A DNA stretch of 63,261 nucleotides. Source: an uncultured Pelagibacteraceae bacterium. Its GTDB lineage: Bacteria > Pseudomonadota > Alphaproteobacteria > Pelagibacterales > Pelagibacteraceae. Each line of letters starts with the position of its first letter. Position 1 is the first letter of the stretch. Location of the stretch: the NCBI GenBank assembly GCA_902606115.1, contig CACLFM010000007.1, forward strand, positions 1 to 63,261, in the 5' to 3' direction. The translations under genes and the position numbers were made by a program. Below, piece by piece: positions 25,613-34,335 of the stretch. The notes beneath the pieces were generated by a model. The model was not told the origin of the DNA, did no database searches, and saw nothing but the letters and a program-made list of their open reading frames with translations.

Positions 25613-26279
25613 AATTTTTAATCTTATTAAATAATTTTAACATTTTTTTTTCATCAATTCTTCCAGTATTAACATTTCTAGGGCTAGGGTGATAACAACC
25701 AACTAACTTTATACCGTTATTTAAATTATAAATCCTTCCATGTCCAAACTGAAAATTCTCAGTAAGGCTAAATTTTTTTTTATAAAAATATTTACAAGCA
25801 TCAAATGCTATTTTTCCAAGGCAAACAATAACTTTTAAATTTTCTAGTAATTCAATCTCTTTATTAAAAAATCTCGAACATTTCTCTAGTTCGATTTTTA
25901 ATGGTTTGTCTTCTGGCGGAACACATTTTAGAGCTGTAGTTATGTAGGCATTTTTTAATTTTAAACCATCTTTAATATGATCCGAATTTCTTTGATTAGA
26001 AATATTTGCCTTAAATAAACATTTGTATAAAAAATCTGATGATTTATCTCCTGTAAACACTCTTCCAGTTCTAGTGCCTCCATGAGCTGCAGGTGCCAAA
26101 CCAACAAATAATATTTTACCATTAATATCACCAAATCCAGTAATGGGCTTACCCCAATATTTTTCTTTTATATATTGTTTTCTTTTATTTTTAATTATCT
26201 TTTTTCTAAAATTGATTAAACGGATGCAAGATCTACATTTTATTATTTTATTATTTAATTGTGATATATTATTTATCAT
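25605..26279 (-). CDS. Uracil-DNA glycosylase, family 5 (UdgB) type
   Basis: A 224-residue protein of the uracil-DNA glycosylase superfamily. It has the N-terminal Cys pair CRSC of the iron-sulfur site, motif A GLAPAAHGGTRTGRVF near residues 76-91, ALKCVPPEDKPL with further Cys, and a C-terminal motif GCYHPSPRNVNTGR. GLAPA with Ala after the first residues is typical of family 5 (UDGb), which removes uracil and other deaminated bases. An iron-sulfur cluster is expected. Its ATG (26279) is only 3 bases from the divergent start of the histidine phosphatase gene, so its promoter must lie inside that gene. Confidence 0.88.
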   Translation of the reverse strand: MINNISQLNNKIIKCRSCIRLINFRKKIIKNKRKQYIKEKYWGKPITGFGDINGKILFVGLAPAAHGGTRTGRVFTGDKSSDFLYKCLFKANISNQRNSDHIKDGLKLKNAYITTALKCVPPEDKPLKIELEKCSRFFNKEIELLENLKVIVCLGKIAFDACKYFYKKKFSLTENFQFGHGRIYNLNNGIKLVGCYHPSPRNVNTGRIDEKKMLKLFNKIKNFN

Positions 26280-26282
26280 CAG

Positions 26283-26837
26283 ATGAAATACATTAATTTA
26301 ATTATATTTGTTTTTCTATCAATTTTTTATATCGATCAAGCATATGCTAGTGAAAAAATTATAAATAAAATTAAAGAGGGAAATAAAATTATTTTTATAA
26401 GACATGCTCTTGCACCAGGAACGGGAGACCCAGACAACATAAACTTAAATGATTGTAAAACACAAAGAAATTTAAATTTTGCAGGAATTAACCAATCCAA
26501 AAGAATTGGAATTTTTTTTAAAGAAAACAGTATTGAAGTTGGAAACGTTCTTTCAAGTGATTGGTGCAGATGTAAAGACACCGCGTTTCATGCATTTTCC
26601 AATTACAAGACATTTAATGGGCTTAATTCTTTCTACAGTCAAAAATTTAATACAAATAAAAACAAACAAATAAAGAAATTAAAAAAATTTATCAAGAATT
26701 GGGATAAAGATACAAATTTAGTCCTGGTAACTCATTATGTTGTAATATTGGAATTATTAGGAGTTGGAGCTACCTCGGGAGAAATTATAATATCAAATAA
26801 AAATTACGAAATAATAGACAGGATTGTAATAAATTAA
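26283..26837 (+). CDS. Histidine phosphatase family protein, exported
   Basis: A 184-residue protein with a signal peptide (about residues 1-22, cut near AYASE) and a histidine phosphatase core. IFIRHALAPG near residues 38-47 provides the catalytic His, LSSDWCRCKDTA near 93-104 the second Arg region, and VTHYVVILELLG near 149-160 the second catalytic His. The domain is small, like the SixA/periplasmic branch; the substrate is unknown. It starts 3 bases from the divergent glycosylase gene and ends one base before the convergent GT2 gene. Confidence 0.85.
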   Translation: MKYINLIIFVFLSIFYIDQAYASEKIINKIKEGNKIIFIRHALAPGTGDPDNINLNDCKTQRNLNFAGINQSKRIGIFFKENSIEVGNVLSSDWCRCKDTAFHAFSNYKTFNGLNSFYSQKFNTNKNKQIKKLKKFIKNWDKDTNLVLVTHYVVILELLGVGATSGEIIISNKNYEIIDRIVIN

Positions 26838-27518
26838 TTATTTAAAATATAAATAGAAAAAGCTCTTAATTATTTCATAAGATATTAATAACCCATCTTT
26901 TATTACGTTAACTTTTTTTTTACCATCATATCTTTTTCTTTCAAACATCTCAAAATCTACATAAGGAAAATTATTTTTTTTTACTTTTACTGGTAACTCG
27001 ATACATAATTTAAAATCATTATTTTTTAAATTTAAACTATTAAATCTCTCTACATTGCAAAGCACATATGTAAACAATATGTCAGATAACTTAATTCTAA
27101 GTATACAATTTGTTATAAAAGTAAAAATTTTATTTCCAATAAAAGTTATTGCATCATCATCGTCACTCCCACCAAGTCCTTTGTATCTACTGCCAAAAAC
27201 AAAATCATTATTTTTTGATAATTTTATTAAATCTTCAAAATATTTTGGATCAAACGAGTAGTCTGCATTAAAAATACAGCCAAAATTATTTTTAGCTATG
27301 CTAAAACCTTCTACTATTGCTGACCCGTAACCTTTTTTGGATTGTATAATTAATTTGCAGTTAAATTTTTTAATAACTGGTATCGAATTATCTTCCTCAT
27401 TATCAACAACTACAATTATTTCATCAATAAATTTATTGTCTTTAACTTCATTGAGAACAGCGCCTAGAGACTCAACCTCATTTTTGCAAGGTATTATTAA
27501 GGATATTTTTTCTGACAT
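26838..27518 (-). CDS. GT2 family glycosyltransferase
   Basis: A 226-residue GT-A glycosyltransferase of the DPM1/polyprenyl-phosphate type. MSEKISLIIPCKNEVESLG opens the fold, IVVVDNEEDNS carries the nucleotide-binding Asp region, and FNADYSFDPKY with a DxD-like acidic pair follows. The C terminus ends in a hydrophobic IIKSFFYLYFK segment. I use the ATG at 27518. A TTG at 27569 would run 29 bases into the 58-aa membrane-protein gene and give an atypical basic extension. Linked upstream genes are the 58-aa membrane protein and DUF1289. It likely transfers a sugar to a lipid carrier. Confidence 0.8.
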   Translation of the reverse strand: MSEKISLIIPCKNEVESLGAVLNEVKDNKFIDEIIVVVDNEEDNSIPVIKKFNCKLIIQSKKGYGSAIVEGFSIAKNNFGCIFNADYSFDPKYFEDLIKLSKNNDFVFGSRYKGLGGSDDDDAITFIGNKIFTFITNCILRIKLSDILFTYVLCNVERFNSLNLKNNDFKLCIELPVKVKKNNFPYVDFEMFERKRYDGKKKVNVIKDGLLISYEIIKSFFYLYFK

Positions 27519-27540
27519 TAAATTAAATTGATAATATTTA

Positions 27541-27717
27541 TTAATTTTCTTCTTTATTTTTTTCAACAAAAATTAGGGAAATTAAAAATAACGCCGTCCA
27601 GATCATTGCAATTAAGCCTTTTTTTATATTGGTTTCAGCTCCCCATAAATCTAAAAAAAAAGCTCCAAATAATATTCCTATAATATACAAAATTACGACG
27701 TGCTTTATTTTAATCAT
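27541..27717 (-). CDS. 58-aa membrane protein with two helices
   Basis: An ATG-to-TAA frame of 58 residues in the otherwise empty gap between the DUF1289 gene and the GT2 gene. The product begins MIKIKHVVILYIIGILFGAFFLDLWGAE (first helix), has a short polar link TNIKKG, and continues LIAMIWTALFLISLIFV (second helix) with an acidic-basic tail. This is a well-formed two-helix hairpin. The ATG overlaps the DUF1289 stop by 8 bases, and the GT2 ATG follows 22 bases after its stop. It is probably a real small gene, function unknown. Confidence 0.65.
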   Translation of the reverse strand: MIKIKHVVILYIIGILFGAFFLDLWGAETNIKKGLIAMIWTALFLISLIFVEKNKEEN

Positions 27718-27967
27718 TTAAATCAATTTTCCTTTTTTTTTCTAGAGAAATTCCATTTTCACATTTATAAATGTAAGATTTCTTAAAACTTTCTAGTTGC
27801 CAACCCCTCATTCTAGATTTTATCACTAACAAATTTTGTGATTTCCATTCATTCGTTGTATTTTTATCTTTCCAATTAAGTTTTTCCTTAGAATTTCTAG
27901 CACAACCATAACAAAATCCAGTCACCGGATCAGATTTGCAAATACTTATACAAGGAGAAACTATCAT
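27710..27967 (-). CDS. DUF1289 family protein
   Basis: An 85-residue protein with the DUF1289 signature: SPCISICKSDPVTGFCYGCARNSKE (residues 4-28), which holds four conserved Cys likely to bind a metal, followed by the Trp of LNWKD. The family is common in Proteobacteria and has no settled function. The C-terminal part is basic and not conserved to my eye. It heads a short minus-strand set with the 58-aa protein and the GT2 gene. Confidence 0.85.
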   Translation of the reverse strand: MIVSPCISICKSDPVTGFCYGCARNSKEKLNWKDKNTTNEWKSQNLLVIKSRMRGWQLESFKKSYIYKCENGISLEKKRKIDLND

Positions 27968-28003
27968 AAATTTATTGAATTATTTATTGCACAAATATTC
28001 TAA

Positions 28004-28032
28004 TTGGACAATTTTAATCTATCATATATAAG
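28004..28032 (+). promoter_or_regulatory. Sigma-70 promoter of tRNA-Leu and tig
   Basis: TTGGAC at 28004-28009 and TATAAG at 28027-28032 are 17 bases apart, close to the sigma-70 consensus. The predicted start near 28039 is about 10 bases before the tRNA. As there is no space for a promoter between the tRNA and tig, this promoter should serve both. Confidence 0.55.
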
Positions 28033-28048
28033 TCTTTTTAAAATAATT

Positions 28049-28133
28049 GGGCGAGTGGCGGAATTGGTAGACGCGTTGGTCTTAGGAACCAATATGGCAA
28101 CATGTGAAGGTTCGAGTCCTTTCTCGCCTACCA
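28049..28133 (+). tRNA. tRNA-Leu (anticodon UAG)
   Basis: An 85-nt class II tRNA with CCA encoded. The acceptor stem is GGGCGAG with CTCGCCT, the last pair being G-U. The anticodon stem-loop GGTCTTAGGAACC gives UAG, the short variable arm follows, and the T arm has GGTTCGAGTCC. The trigger factor ATG is at 28140, six bases after the CCA. Confidence 0.97.
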
Positions 28134-28139
28134 TATATT

Positions 28140-29555
28140 ATGAAAGTAACAGTAGAAAATAAAAAAAATTTAGAAAAGAATTTAAAAGTTTTAATTGATA
28201 AAACGACTATTAATAAAGAGCTTGAGCAAAGATATGAACAAATCAAAAAAGATGTAGTTCTTAAAGGCTTTAGACCTGGAAAAGTACCCACAGATATTAT
28301 TAAAAAACAATTTGGTAAAGCTGTATATGGGGAGGTTATTGACAAAATATTAAAGGAGAGCTCGGCAAAAGCTCTTGATGAAAAAAAAATTAAACCAGCA
28401 TTACAACCAAAAATTGATCTTAAAAGTTTTGGAGAGGGAAAAGATTTAGAATACACAATAAGTATCACAGAATTTCCTAAAGTAAAATTAGACACTTTAG
28501 ATAAAATTAAGTTTGATGAATATGAAATCAAAATTGAAGACTCAGAAACAAATAAAAGAATTAAGGAAATAGCCAAAAATCAAAAAAATTTTATTGATGT
28601 TGATGCTGCCAAAGTAGCAAATGATGGAGATCTAATATCATTTGATTATAAGGCTACAGTTGATGGGAATGAATTCGAAGGCAATGAAGGAAAAAATACA
28701 CAAATTGAAATTGGCAAAGATTTATTTATTAGCGGGTTTGATAAACAATTGCTGAAAGCAAAAAAAGGTGATGAGATCAATGTTGAAGTAACATTGCCAG
28801 AAAATTTTCCTAAAAAAGAACTTGTAGGAAAAAAAAGTATTTTTAAATGTAAAATTAATTACGTTAAAAAACCTAAAGAAGTAGAAATTAACGATGAATT
28901 TGCAAAAACTTTAGGTGCTAAAGATTTAAATGATTTGAAAAAAATTATGTCAAAACAAATTAATGAAGAGTTCAAAAATTCTCTTAATATAATTTCAAAA
29001 AATCAGATATTAAAAGGATTAGAGCAAATTAAAGTTGAAGATCTGCCACAAGCACTCATAGACGAAGAAATAAAAGTATTAGGTCAAGGTCAAACAGAAG
29101 AAGATTTAAAAAAAAATAAAATAAGTTTAGAAAAAAATGCATCCAAAAGAATAAAACTTGGATTAATTTTAAATGAAATAGGTGAAAAAAATAAAATCAA
29201 GGTTGACCCAAATGAAATACAAGCTGAGATCCAGAAACAATTAAGCATGATGCCTGGTCAAGAAAAAATAATCATGGATTATTATAAAAAAAATCCCTCA
29301 GCTTCAGCTAGTCTAAGGGGAACACTCTATGAAGAAAAAATAATTGATTTTATAAAATCAAAAGCTAAATCAAATAAAAAAGTTTTAAATAAGATTGAGG
29401 CTGAAAAAATCATAAAAGCAGAAAATGAAAAAAATTTAGAAGAGCAAAACAAAACAATAAAGGCTTCAACATCGTTTAAAGATAAAAATAAAACAAAAAA
29501 AAAAGAAAATAAAGCCCCTCTTACAAAAAAAACAAAAAAAGTTAGCAAAAAGTAA
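28140..29555 (+). CDS. tig: Trigger factor, ribosome-bound chaperone
   Basis: Trigger factor binds the ribosome exit and helps nascent chains fold. The protein has 471 residues. The N-terminal ribosome-binding domain has GFRPGKVP near residues 42-49 (signature GFRxGKxP), the middle FKBP-like prolyl isomerase domain begins around residue 160 (GDLISFDYKATVDG), and a long helical C-terminal domain ends in a Lys-rich tail. The ATG at 28140 gives the family-typical start; an extended frame would run back into tRNA-Leu. Co-transcription with the tRNA is forced by the 6-base gap. clpP and clpX follow, a common alphaproteobacterial order. Confidence 0.95.
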   Translation: MKVTVENKKNLEKNLKVLIDKTTINKELEQRYEQIKKDVVLKGFRPGKVPTDIIKKQFGKAVYGEVIDKILKESSAKALDEKKIKPALQPKIDLKSFGEGKDLEYTISITEFPKVKLDTLDKIKFDEYEIKIEDSETNKRIKEIAKNQKNFIDVDAAKVANDGDLISFDYKATVDGNEFEGNEGKNTQIEIGKDLFISGFDKQLLKAKKGDEINVEVTLPENFPKKELVGKKSIFKCKINYVKKPKEVEINDEFAKTLGAKDLNDLKKIMSKQINEEFKNSLNIISKNQILKGLEQIKVEDLPQALIDEEIKVLGQGQTEEDLKKNKISLEKNASKRIKLGLILNEIGEKNKIKVDPNEIQAEIQKQLSMMPGQEKIIMDYYKKNPSASASLRGTLYEEKIIDFIKSKAKSNKKVLNKIEAEKIIKAENEKNLEEQNKTIKASTSFKDKNKTKKKENKAPLTKKTKKVSKK

Positions 29556-29587
29556 TTACAAGTTGTATAACTAGATGATTCGCAAAT

Positions 29588-30199
29588 ATGAGTATTAAAA
29601 TATCAGAGCATATGAACACATTAATTCCAATGGTTGTCGAACAATCATCGAGAGGTGAACGAGCATACGATATATTTTCAAGACTTTTAAAAGAGAGAAT
29701 TATTTTTTTAGTAGGTGCTATAAATGACAGTGTAGCATCGTTAATTACAGCTCAATTGTTATTTTTAGAATCAGAGAATCCAAAAAAAGAGATTTTTTTG
29801 TATATTAACAGTCCAGGTGGGTTAGTCACAGCTGGATTAGGAATTTATGATACAATGCAATATATAAAACCAGATGTATCAACACTTTGTATCGGTCAAG
29901 CTGCCTCAATGGGTTCTTTTTTACTAGCTGCTGGAAAAAAAGGAAAAAGATTTTCTCTGCCTAACTCAAGAATAATGGTCCATCAACCATCAGCAGGATT
30001 TCAAGGGCAAGTTACTGATATAGAAATTCATGCTAATGAAGTTTTGTCATTAAAGAAAAGGTTAAATGAAATATACTCTAAACACACTGGTAAAAATGTT
30101 GACCAAATAAAAGACGCCTTAGAAAGAGATAATTTTATGACACCAGATAACGCTAAAGATTTCGGTTTAATTGATCAAGTAGTAGAGAAAAGAATTTAG
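29588..30199 (+). CDS. clpP: ATP-dependent Clp protease proteolytic subunit
   Basis: The serine protease that forms the tetradecameric chamber of ClpXP. It has 203 residues, as expected. The catalytic Ser107 is in GQAASMGSF and His132 in MVHQPSAG; the Asp follows near residue 181. The N-terminal short propeptide region precedes the conserved IFLVGAI strand. It starts 32 bases after tig and is followed by clpX after a 93-base gap that contains a TATAAT box. Confidence 0.97.
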   Translation: MSIKISEHMNTLIPMVVEQSSRGERAYDIFSRLLKERIIFLVGAINDSVASLITAQLLFLESENPKKEIFLYINSPGGLVTAGLGIYDTMQYIKPDVSTLCIGQAASMGSFLLAAGKKGKRFSLPNSRIMVHQPSAGFQGQVTDIEIHANEVLSLKKRLNEIYSKHTGKNVDQIKDALERDNFMTPDNAKDFGLIDQVVEKRI

Positions 30200-30254
30200 T
30201 TTTCCACTACATCTAGTTTTAACATTATACTAAACTTGAAATAAGCATACTACT

Positions 30255-30260
30255 TATAAT
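30255..30260 (+). promoter_or_regulatory. Possible -10 box before clpX
   Basis: A perfect TATAAT stands 32 bases before the clpX ATG in the clpP-clpX gap. No good -35 box lies 16-18 bases upstream (AAACTT at 30232), so if active it would be weak or activator-dependent. Confidence 0.3.
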
Positions 30261-30292
30261 AGAGTATTATTATTGATTCGTTTTAAAATTCT

Positions 30293-31558
30293 ATGAGTAA
30301 TAATAAAAATATTTTGTACTGTTCTTTCTGTGGTAAAAGCCAACACGAGGTAAGAAAATTAATTGCTGGTCCTACAGTTTTTATTTGTGATGAGTGTGTG
30401 GAATTGTGTATGGACATAATTAAAGAAGAGAACAAAGATACTTTTGTAAAACATCAGGATGGATTACCTTCGCCAAAACAAATTTGCTCGGTATTAGATG
30501 ATTATGTTATAGGTCAAGATTTAGCAAAAAAAGTTTTATCTGTTGCTGTTCATAATCATTACAAAAGATTGAACTATGAAAATAAAACATCTAAAAATGT
30601 TGAACTTGCTAAATCAAATATCCTTTTAATTGGTCCGACTGGATGTGGAAAAACTTTATTGGCTCAAACTTTGGCAAGAATTTTGGATGTTCCTTTTACT
30701 ATGGCTGACGCAACTACTCTTACCGAAGCTGGATACGTTGGAGAAGATGTAGAAAATATTATATTAAAGTTATTACAAGCTGCAGATTATAACGTTGAAA
30801 AAGCTCAAAGAGGAATAGTTTATATAGATGAAGTAGACAAAATTAGCAGGAAATCTGAAAATCCTTCTATAACTAGAGATGTTTCCGGAGAAGGGGTGCA
30901 ACAAGCATTACTTAAAATAATGGAAGGAACTGTCGCGAGTGTGCCACCACAAGGTGGAAGAAAACATCCTCAACAAGAATTTTTACAAGTAGACACAACA
31001 AATATTTTATTTATTTGTGGAGGAGCCTTTGCTGGATTAGATCGAATAATATCACAAAGAGACAAAGGATCTTCTATTGGTTTTGGGGCTAAAGTAAAAT
31101 CTATGGAAGATAAAAAAACTGGAGAGTGGATTAAAAGTTTAGAACCTGAGGACTTATTAAAATATGGCCTTATTCCAGAATTTATTGGAAGACTTCCAAT
31201 AACAGCAACATTAGATGATTTAGATGAAAAATCTTTAATCAAAATTCTACAAGAACCTAAAAATTCTTTAATAAAACAATATCAGGAATTATTCAAACTA
31301 GAGGGTGTAAAGCTCAATTTTAAAGAAAATGCAATTAAAGAAGTAGCTATAAAGGCTATAAAAAAAAAAACGGGTGCGAGAGGATTGAGATCAATACTTG
31401 AAAATGTTTTATTAAAAAGCATGTTTGAAATACCAAGTCTAGAAAATGTGAGTGAGGTTATAGTAGATGTAAGCTCTGTGAGGGGAGAATCCCAACCAAT
31501 TATTGTTCATTCAAAGAACAAGCAAGATAAAGACAAGTCAAAAACCTCAGCTGCGTAA
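30293..31558 (+). CDS. clpX: Clp protease ATP-binding subunit ClpX
   Basis: The AAA+ unfoldase of ClpXP, 421 residues. The N-terminal zinc-binding domain has the four Cys (CSFCGKS and CDECVELC). The ATPase core has Walker A GPTGCGKT near residues 114-121, Walker [10 protein letters not shown] near 177-185, and sensor-2 GARGLRS near 361-367. The region GYVGEDVE near 144-151 belongs to the ClpX-specific pore and substrate set. It follows clpP on the same strand, and lon starts 66 bases later from its own promoter. Confidence 0.97.
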   Translation: MSNNKNILYCSFCGKSQHEVRKLIAGPTVFICDECVELCMDIIKEENKDTFVKHQDGLPSPKQICSVLDDYVIGQDLAKKVLSVAVHNHYKRLNYENKTSKNVELAKSNILLIGPTGCGKTLLAQTLARILDVPFTMADATTLTEAGYVGEDVENIILKLLQAADYNVEKAQRGIVYIDEVDKISRKSENPSITRDVSGEGVQQALLKIMEGTVASVPPQGGRKHPQQEFLQVDTTNILFICGGAFAGLDRIISQRDKGSSIGFGAKVKSMEDKKTGEWIKSLEPEDLLKYGLIPEFIGRLPITATLDDLDEKSLIKILQEPKNSLIKQYQELFKLEGVKLNFKENAIKEVAIKAIKKKTGARGLRSILENVLLKSMFEIPSLENVSEVIVDVSSVRGESQPIIVHSKNKQDKDKSKTSAA

Positions 31559-31587
31559 TATTGCACTTAATAAAAGACAAAAAACTA

Positions 31588-31617
31588 TTGCATTATTTAC
31601 TTTAATATCCATATAAT
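31588..31617 (+). promoter_or_regulatory. Strong sigma-70 promoter abutting lon
   Basis: TTGCAT (31588-31593) and a perfect TATAAT (31612-31617) are 18 bases apart. TATAAT ends only 6 bases before the lon ATG (31624), so the expected transcription start falls on or next to the A of the start codon. This predicts a leaderless lon mRNA. Confidence 0.55.
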
Positions 31618-31623
31618 TAACTT

Positions 31624-34011
31624 ATGGATATTAAATTTAATTCTGCGCTATTACCTTTAAGAGATATAGTTGTATTTCCACACATGGTAATTCCTTTATT
31701 TGTTGGAAGAGATAAGTCAATTACAGCTCTAAATGAATGTATGAAAAAAGATAAAAAGATCATTCTAGTGACTCAAAAAAATTCAGAAGTCGATGATCCA
31801 AAGAAGAACGATATTTTCAATTATGGATGTGAAAGCAATATATTACAATTACTTAAATTACCTGATGGAACTGTTAAGGTTTTAGTAGAAGGAATTTTGA
31901 GAGTTAAAATTAATGATTTTCAAGACAATAATGATTTTTTGTCGTGTTCTTATGAGAAACTTGCTGAAATCATTAACAAAGACGAAGATTTATTAACACT
32001 TGCTTTAAATTCTATTAAGAAATTAGAAAGACTTACATCGGTTAACAAAAAAATTTCAAATGAAACAATTAACAATATTAAACTTTTAAAAGATCCATCA
32101 AAAATTTCAGATAATATTGCATCTCATTTAAATGCAACAATTTCTGAAAAACAACAAGTGTTTGAAACACTAGATCTAAAAAAAAGACTTAATTTAATTA
32201 ATAAAATTATGGATAATGAAACCAGTATAATTGGTGTTGAAAAAAGAATCCGTGGAAGAGTTAAAACCCAAATGGAAAAAACACAAAGAGAATATTATTT
32301 GAATGAACAACTCAAAGCTATTCAAAAAGAGTTAGGTGAAATTGAGGACGGAAAAGATGAAACATCAAGTTTGAATAAAGCCATTTTAAGATCAAAAATG
32401 CCAAAAGAAGTTGAAAAAAAATGTATGTCTGAGTTAAAAAAACTCAAAAACATGAGCCCAATGTCGGCTGAGGCTACAGTTGTTAGAAATTATTTAGATT
32501 GGATGGTTGACTTACCATGGTTCAAAAAAGATAAAGTAGATATTGACCTTAATAAAGCACTTAAAATTTTAGACGAAGATCATTTTGGTTTGGATAAAGT
32601 CAAAGAAAGGATCGTAGAATTTTTAGCAGTACAAAAGAGAATGAATAAAATCAGAGGACCAATTTTATGTTTAGTTGGTCCACCAGGTGTAGGTAAAACA
32701 TCACTGGGTAAATCAATTGCAAAGGCAACTAACAGACAATTTGTACGGATGTCTTTAGGTGGTGTGAGAGACGAAGCTGAAATAAGAGGTCATAGAAGAA
32801 CTTATATAGGTTCACTCCCAGGAAAAATTATTCAAATGATGAAAAAAGCTGGAACAAAAAATCCTTTATTTTTACTTGATGAGATTGATAAGGTTGGCAA
32901 TGACTATAGAGGAGACCCTTCCTCTGCATTGTTAGAAGCTTTAGACCCAGAGCAAAATACTACATTTAATGATCATTATCTTGAGGTAGATTATGATCTT
33001 TCAGATGTGTTGTTTGTTACTACAGCAAACACATTAAATATACTTCCTCCTCTTCTTGATAGAATGGAAGTGATAAGAATACCCGGATATACTGAGGATG
33101 AAAAAATTAATATTGCTAATAAATATTTATTACCTAAGCAAATTAAAGACAACGGTGTTAAAGAGGGAGAAATGAATTTTGATGATGGAACTATTAAAGA
33201 TGTAATTAGATATTACACTAAAGAGTCAGGTGTGAGAAATTTAGAAAGAGAAATATCTAAAATATCAAGGAAAGTTGTAAAAAAGGTAGTTAATAAAGAG
33301 ACAGAAAAAGTAAAAATTGACAATGATAATTTATCTGAATTTTTAGGTGTTAGAAAATATAAATTTGGTGAAATTGAAGATACAAACAAAATAGGAATTG
33401 TGACAGGTTTAGCTTGGACTGAATTTGGAGGTGAAATTTTAAAAATTGAAACAGTCAACATGCCTGGTAAAGGAAGAATGCAAATTACTGGAAAACTTGG
33501 AGATGTAATGCAGGAATCTGTTAAAGCAGCCAAATCTTACGTAAGATCAAAATGCTTAGATTTTGGTATAATACCACCAACTTTTGAAAAAAAAGATTTT
33601 CATATTCATGTTCCAGAGGGGGCAACACCCAAGGATGGACCATCTGCTGGTATAGCTATGGTAACTTCAATAGTTTCTTCTATAAGTAAAATTCCAGTTA
33701 ACAAAGACGTAGCCATGACCGGAGAAGTAACCATTACTGGTCAGGTTTTACCAATTGGGGGTTTAAAGGAAAAACTTCTTGCTGCTCATAGAGCTGGTAT
33801 TAAAGAAGTTTTAATACCAAAAGATAATAAAAAGGATCTAGCTGATGTACCTAAGAAAGTTAAAGAGGATATAAAAATTACTACTGTTGAGACAGCTGAC
33901 GAGGTTCTTAAAATAGCATTAACAAAAGATTTAAAACCAGCTGAGTGGGTTGAGGTTGATACTATATCTGATAATAAGAAAACGGAAAAAACTCCGGCAA
34001 GTATTCAATAA
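31624..34011 (+). CDS. lon: ATP-dependent protease Lon
   Basis: Lon degrades misfolded and regulatory proteins in the cytosol. The 795-residue protein has the LAN substrate domain (about 1-195), a coiled helical part, an AAA+ domain with Walker A GPPGVGKTS near residue 353 and Walker B FLLDEIDK near 418, and the C-terminal protease domain. The catalytic Ser lies in PKDGPSAGIAM near residue 675 and the Lys in GGLKEKLLAAHRAG near 717, the Ser-Lys dyad of LonA. The start codon follows a perfect -10 box directly, and no ribosome binding site is present. Confidence 0.97.
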   Translation: MDIKFNSALLPLRDIVVFPHMVIPLFVGRDKSITALNECMKKDKKIILVTQKNSEVDDPKKNDIFNYGCESNILQLLKLPDGTVKVLVEGILRVKINDFQDNNDFLSCSYEKLAEIINKDEDLLTLALNSIKKLERLTSVNKKISNETINNIKLLKDPSKISDNIASHLNATISEKQQVFETLDLKKRLNLINKIMDNETSIIGVEKRIRGRVKTQMEKTQREYYLNEQLKAIQKELGEIEDGKDETSSLNKAILRSKMPKEVEKKCMSELKKLKNMSPMSAEATVVRNYLDWMVDLPWFKKDKVDIDLNKALKILDEDHFGLDKVKERIVEFLAVQKRMNKIRGPILCLVGPPGVGKTSLGKSIAKATNRQFVRMSLGGVRDEAEIRGHRRTYIGSLPGKIIQMMKKAGTKNPLFLLDEIDKVGNDYRGDPSSALLEALDPEQNTTFNDHYLEVDYDLSDVLFVTTANTLNILPPLLDRMEVIRIPGYTEDEKINIANKYLLPKQIKDNGVKEGEMNFDDGTIKDVIRYYTKESGVRNLEREISKISRKVVKKVVNKETEKVKIDNDNLSEFLGVRKYKFGEIEDTNKIGIVTGLAWTEFGGEILKIETVNMPGKGRMQITGKLGDVMQESVKAAKSYVRSKCLDFGIIPPTFEKKDFHIHVPEGATPKDGPSAGIAMVTSIVSSISKIPVNKDVAMTGEVTITGQVLPIGGLKEKLLAAHRAGIKEVLIPKDNKKDLADVPKKVKEDIKITTVETADEVLKIALTKDLKPAEWVEVDTISDNKKTEKTPASIQ

Positions 34012-34062
34012 ATTATAATTTACATTGAACCAACACTGATGTAAAAGTACATCTCTTTAGGG

Positions 34063-34138
34063 GGGCGGTTAGCTCAGTTGGTAGAGCATCTCGTTTACAC
34101 CGAGGGGGTCAAAGGTTCGAGTCCTTTACTGCCCACCA
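34063..34138 (+). tRNA. tRNA-Val (anticodon UAC)
   Basis: A 76-nt tRNA with encoded CCA. The acceptor stem is GGGCGGT with ACTGCCC, the D arm is AGCTCAGTTGGTAGAGC, the anticodon stem-loop CTCGTTTACACCGAG gives UAC, and the T arm contains GGTTCGAGTCC. It is followed 16 bases later by tRNA-Asp, so the pair is likely co-transcribed. Confidence 0.97.
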
Positions 34139-34154
34139 AAGATAATTTATTAAG

Positions 34155-34231
34155 GGGGGTGTAGCTCAGTTGGTTAGAGCGATCGCCTGTCACGCGATAG
34201 GTCGCGGGTTCGAGTCCCGTCACTCCCGCCA
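34155..34231 (+). tRNA. tRNA-Asp (anticodon GUC)
   Basis: A 77-nt tRNA with encoded CCA. The acceptor stem is GGGGGTG with CACTCCC, the D arm is AGCTCAGTTGGTTAGAGC, the anticodon loop CTGTCAC gives GUC, and the T arm is GCGGGTTCGAGTCCCGT. About 104 AT-rich bases separate it from nuoA; I see no further gene there. Confidence 0.97.
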
Positions 34232-34335
34232 TAATGATAACTATTATCAATTAACGAAATCTTATAGTAAATAAGCCAATAAAAACGTGACGTAACTGCA
34301 CTTTAATTTAATATTAAACATTATATAAAAACATT

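Noticed and set aside
28104-28139. N-terminal extension of trigger factor
   Set aside because: The extension would be translated from inside tRNA-Leu. The ATG at 28140 gives the normal start of the family.
34038-34053. Hairpin GATGTA-AAAG-TACATC after lon
   Set aside because: The stem is only 6 AT-rich base pairs and is followed by TCTTT rather than a T tract. The same bases could also be part of a weak tRNA promoter (TTGAAC at 34025). Not strong enough to call either way.
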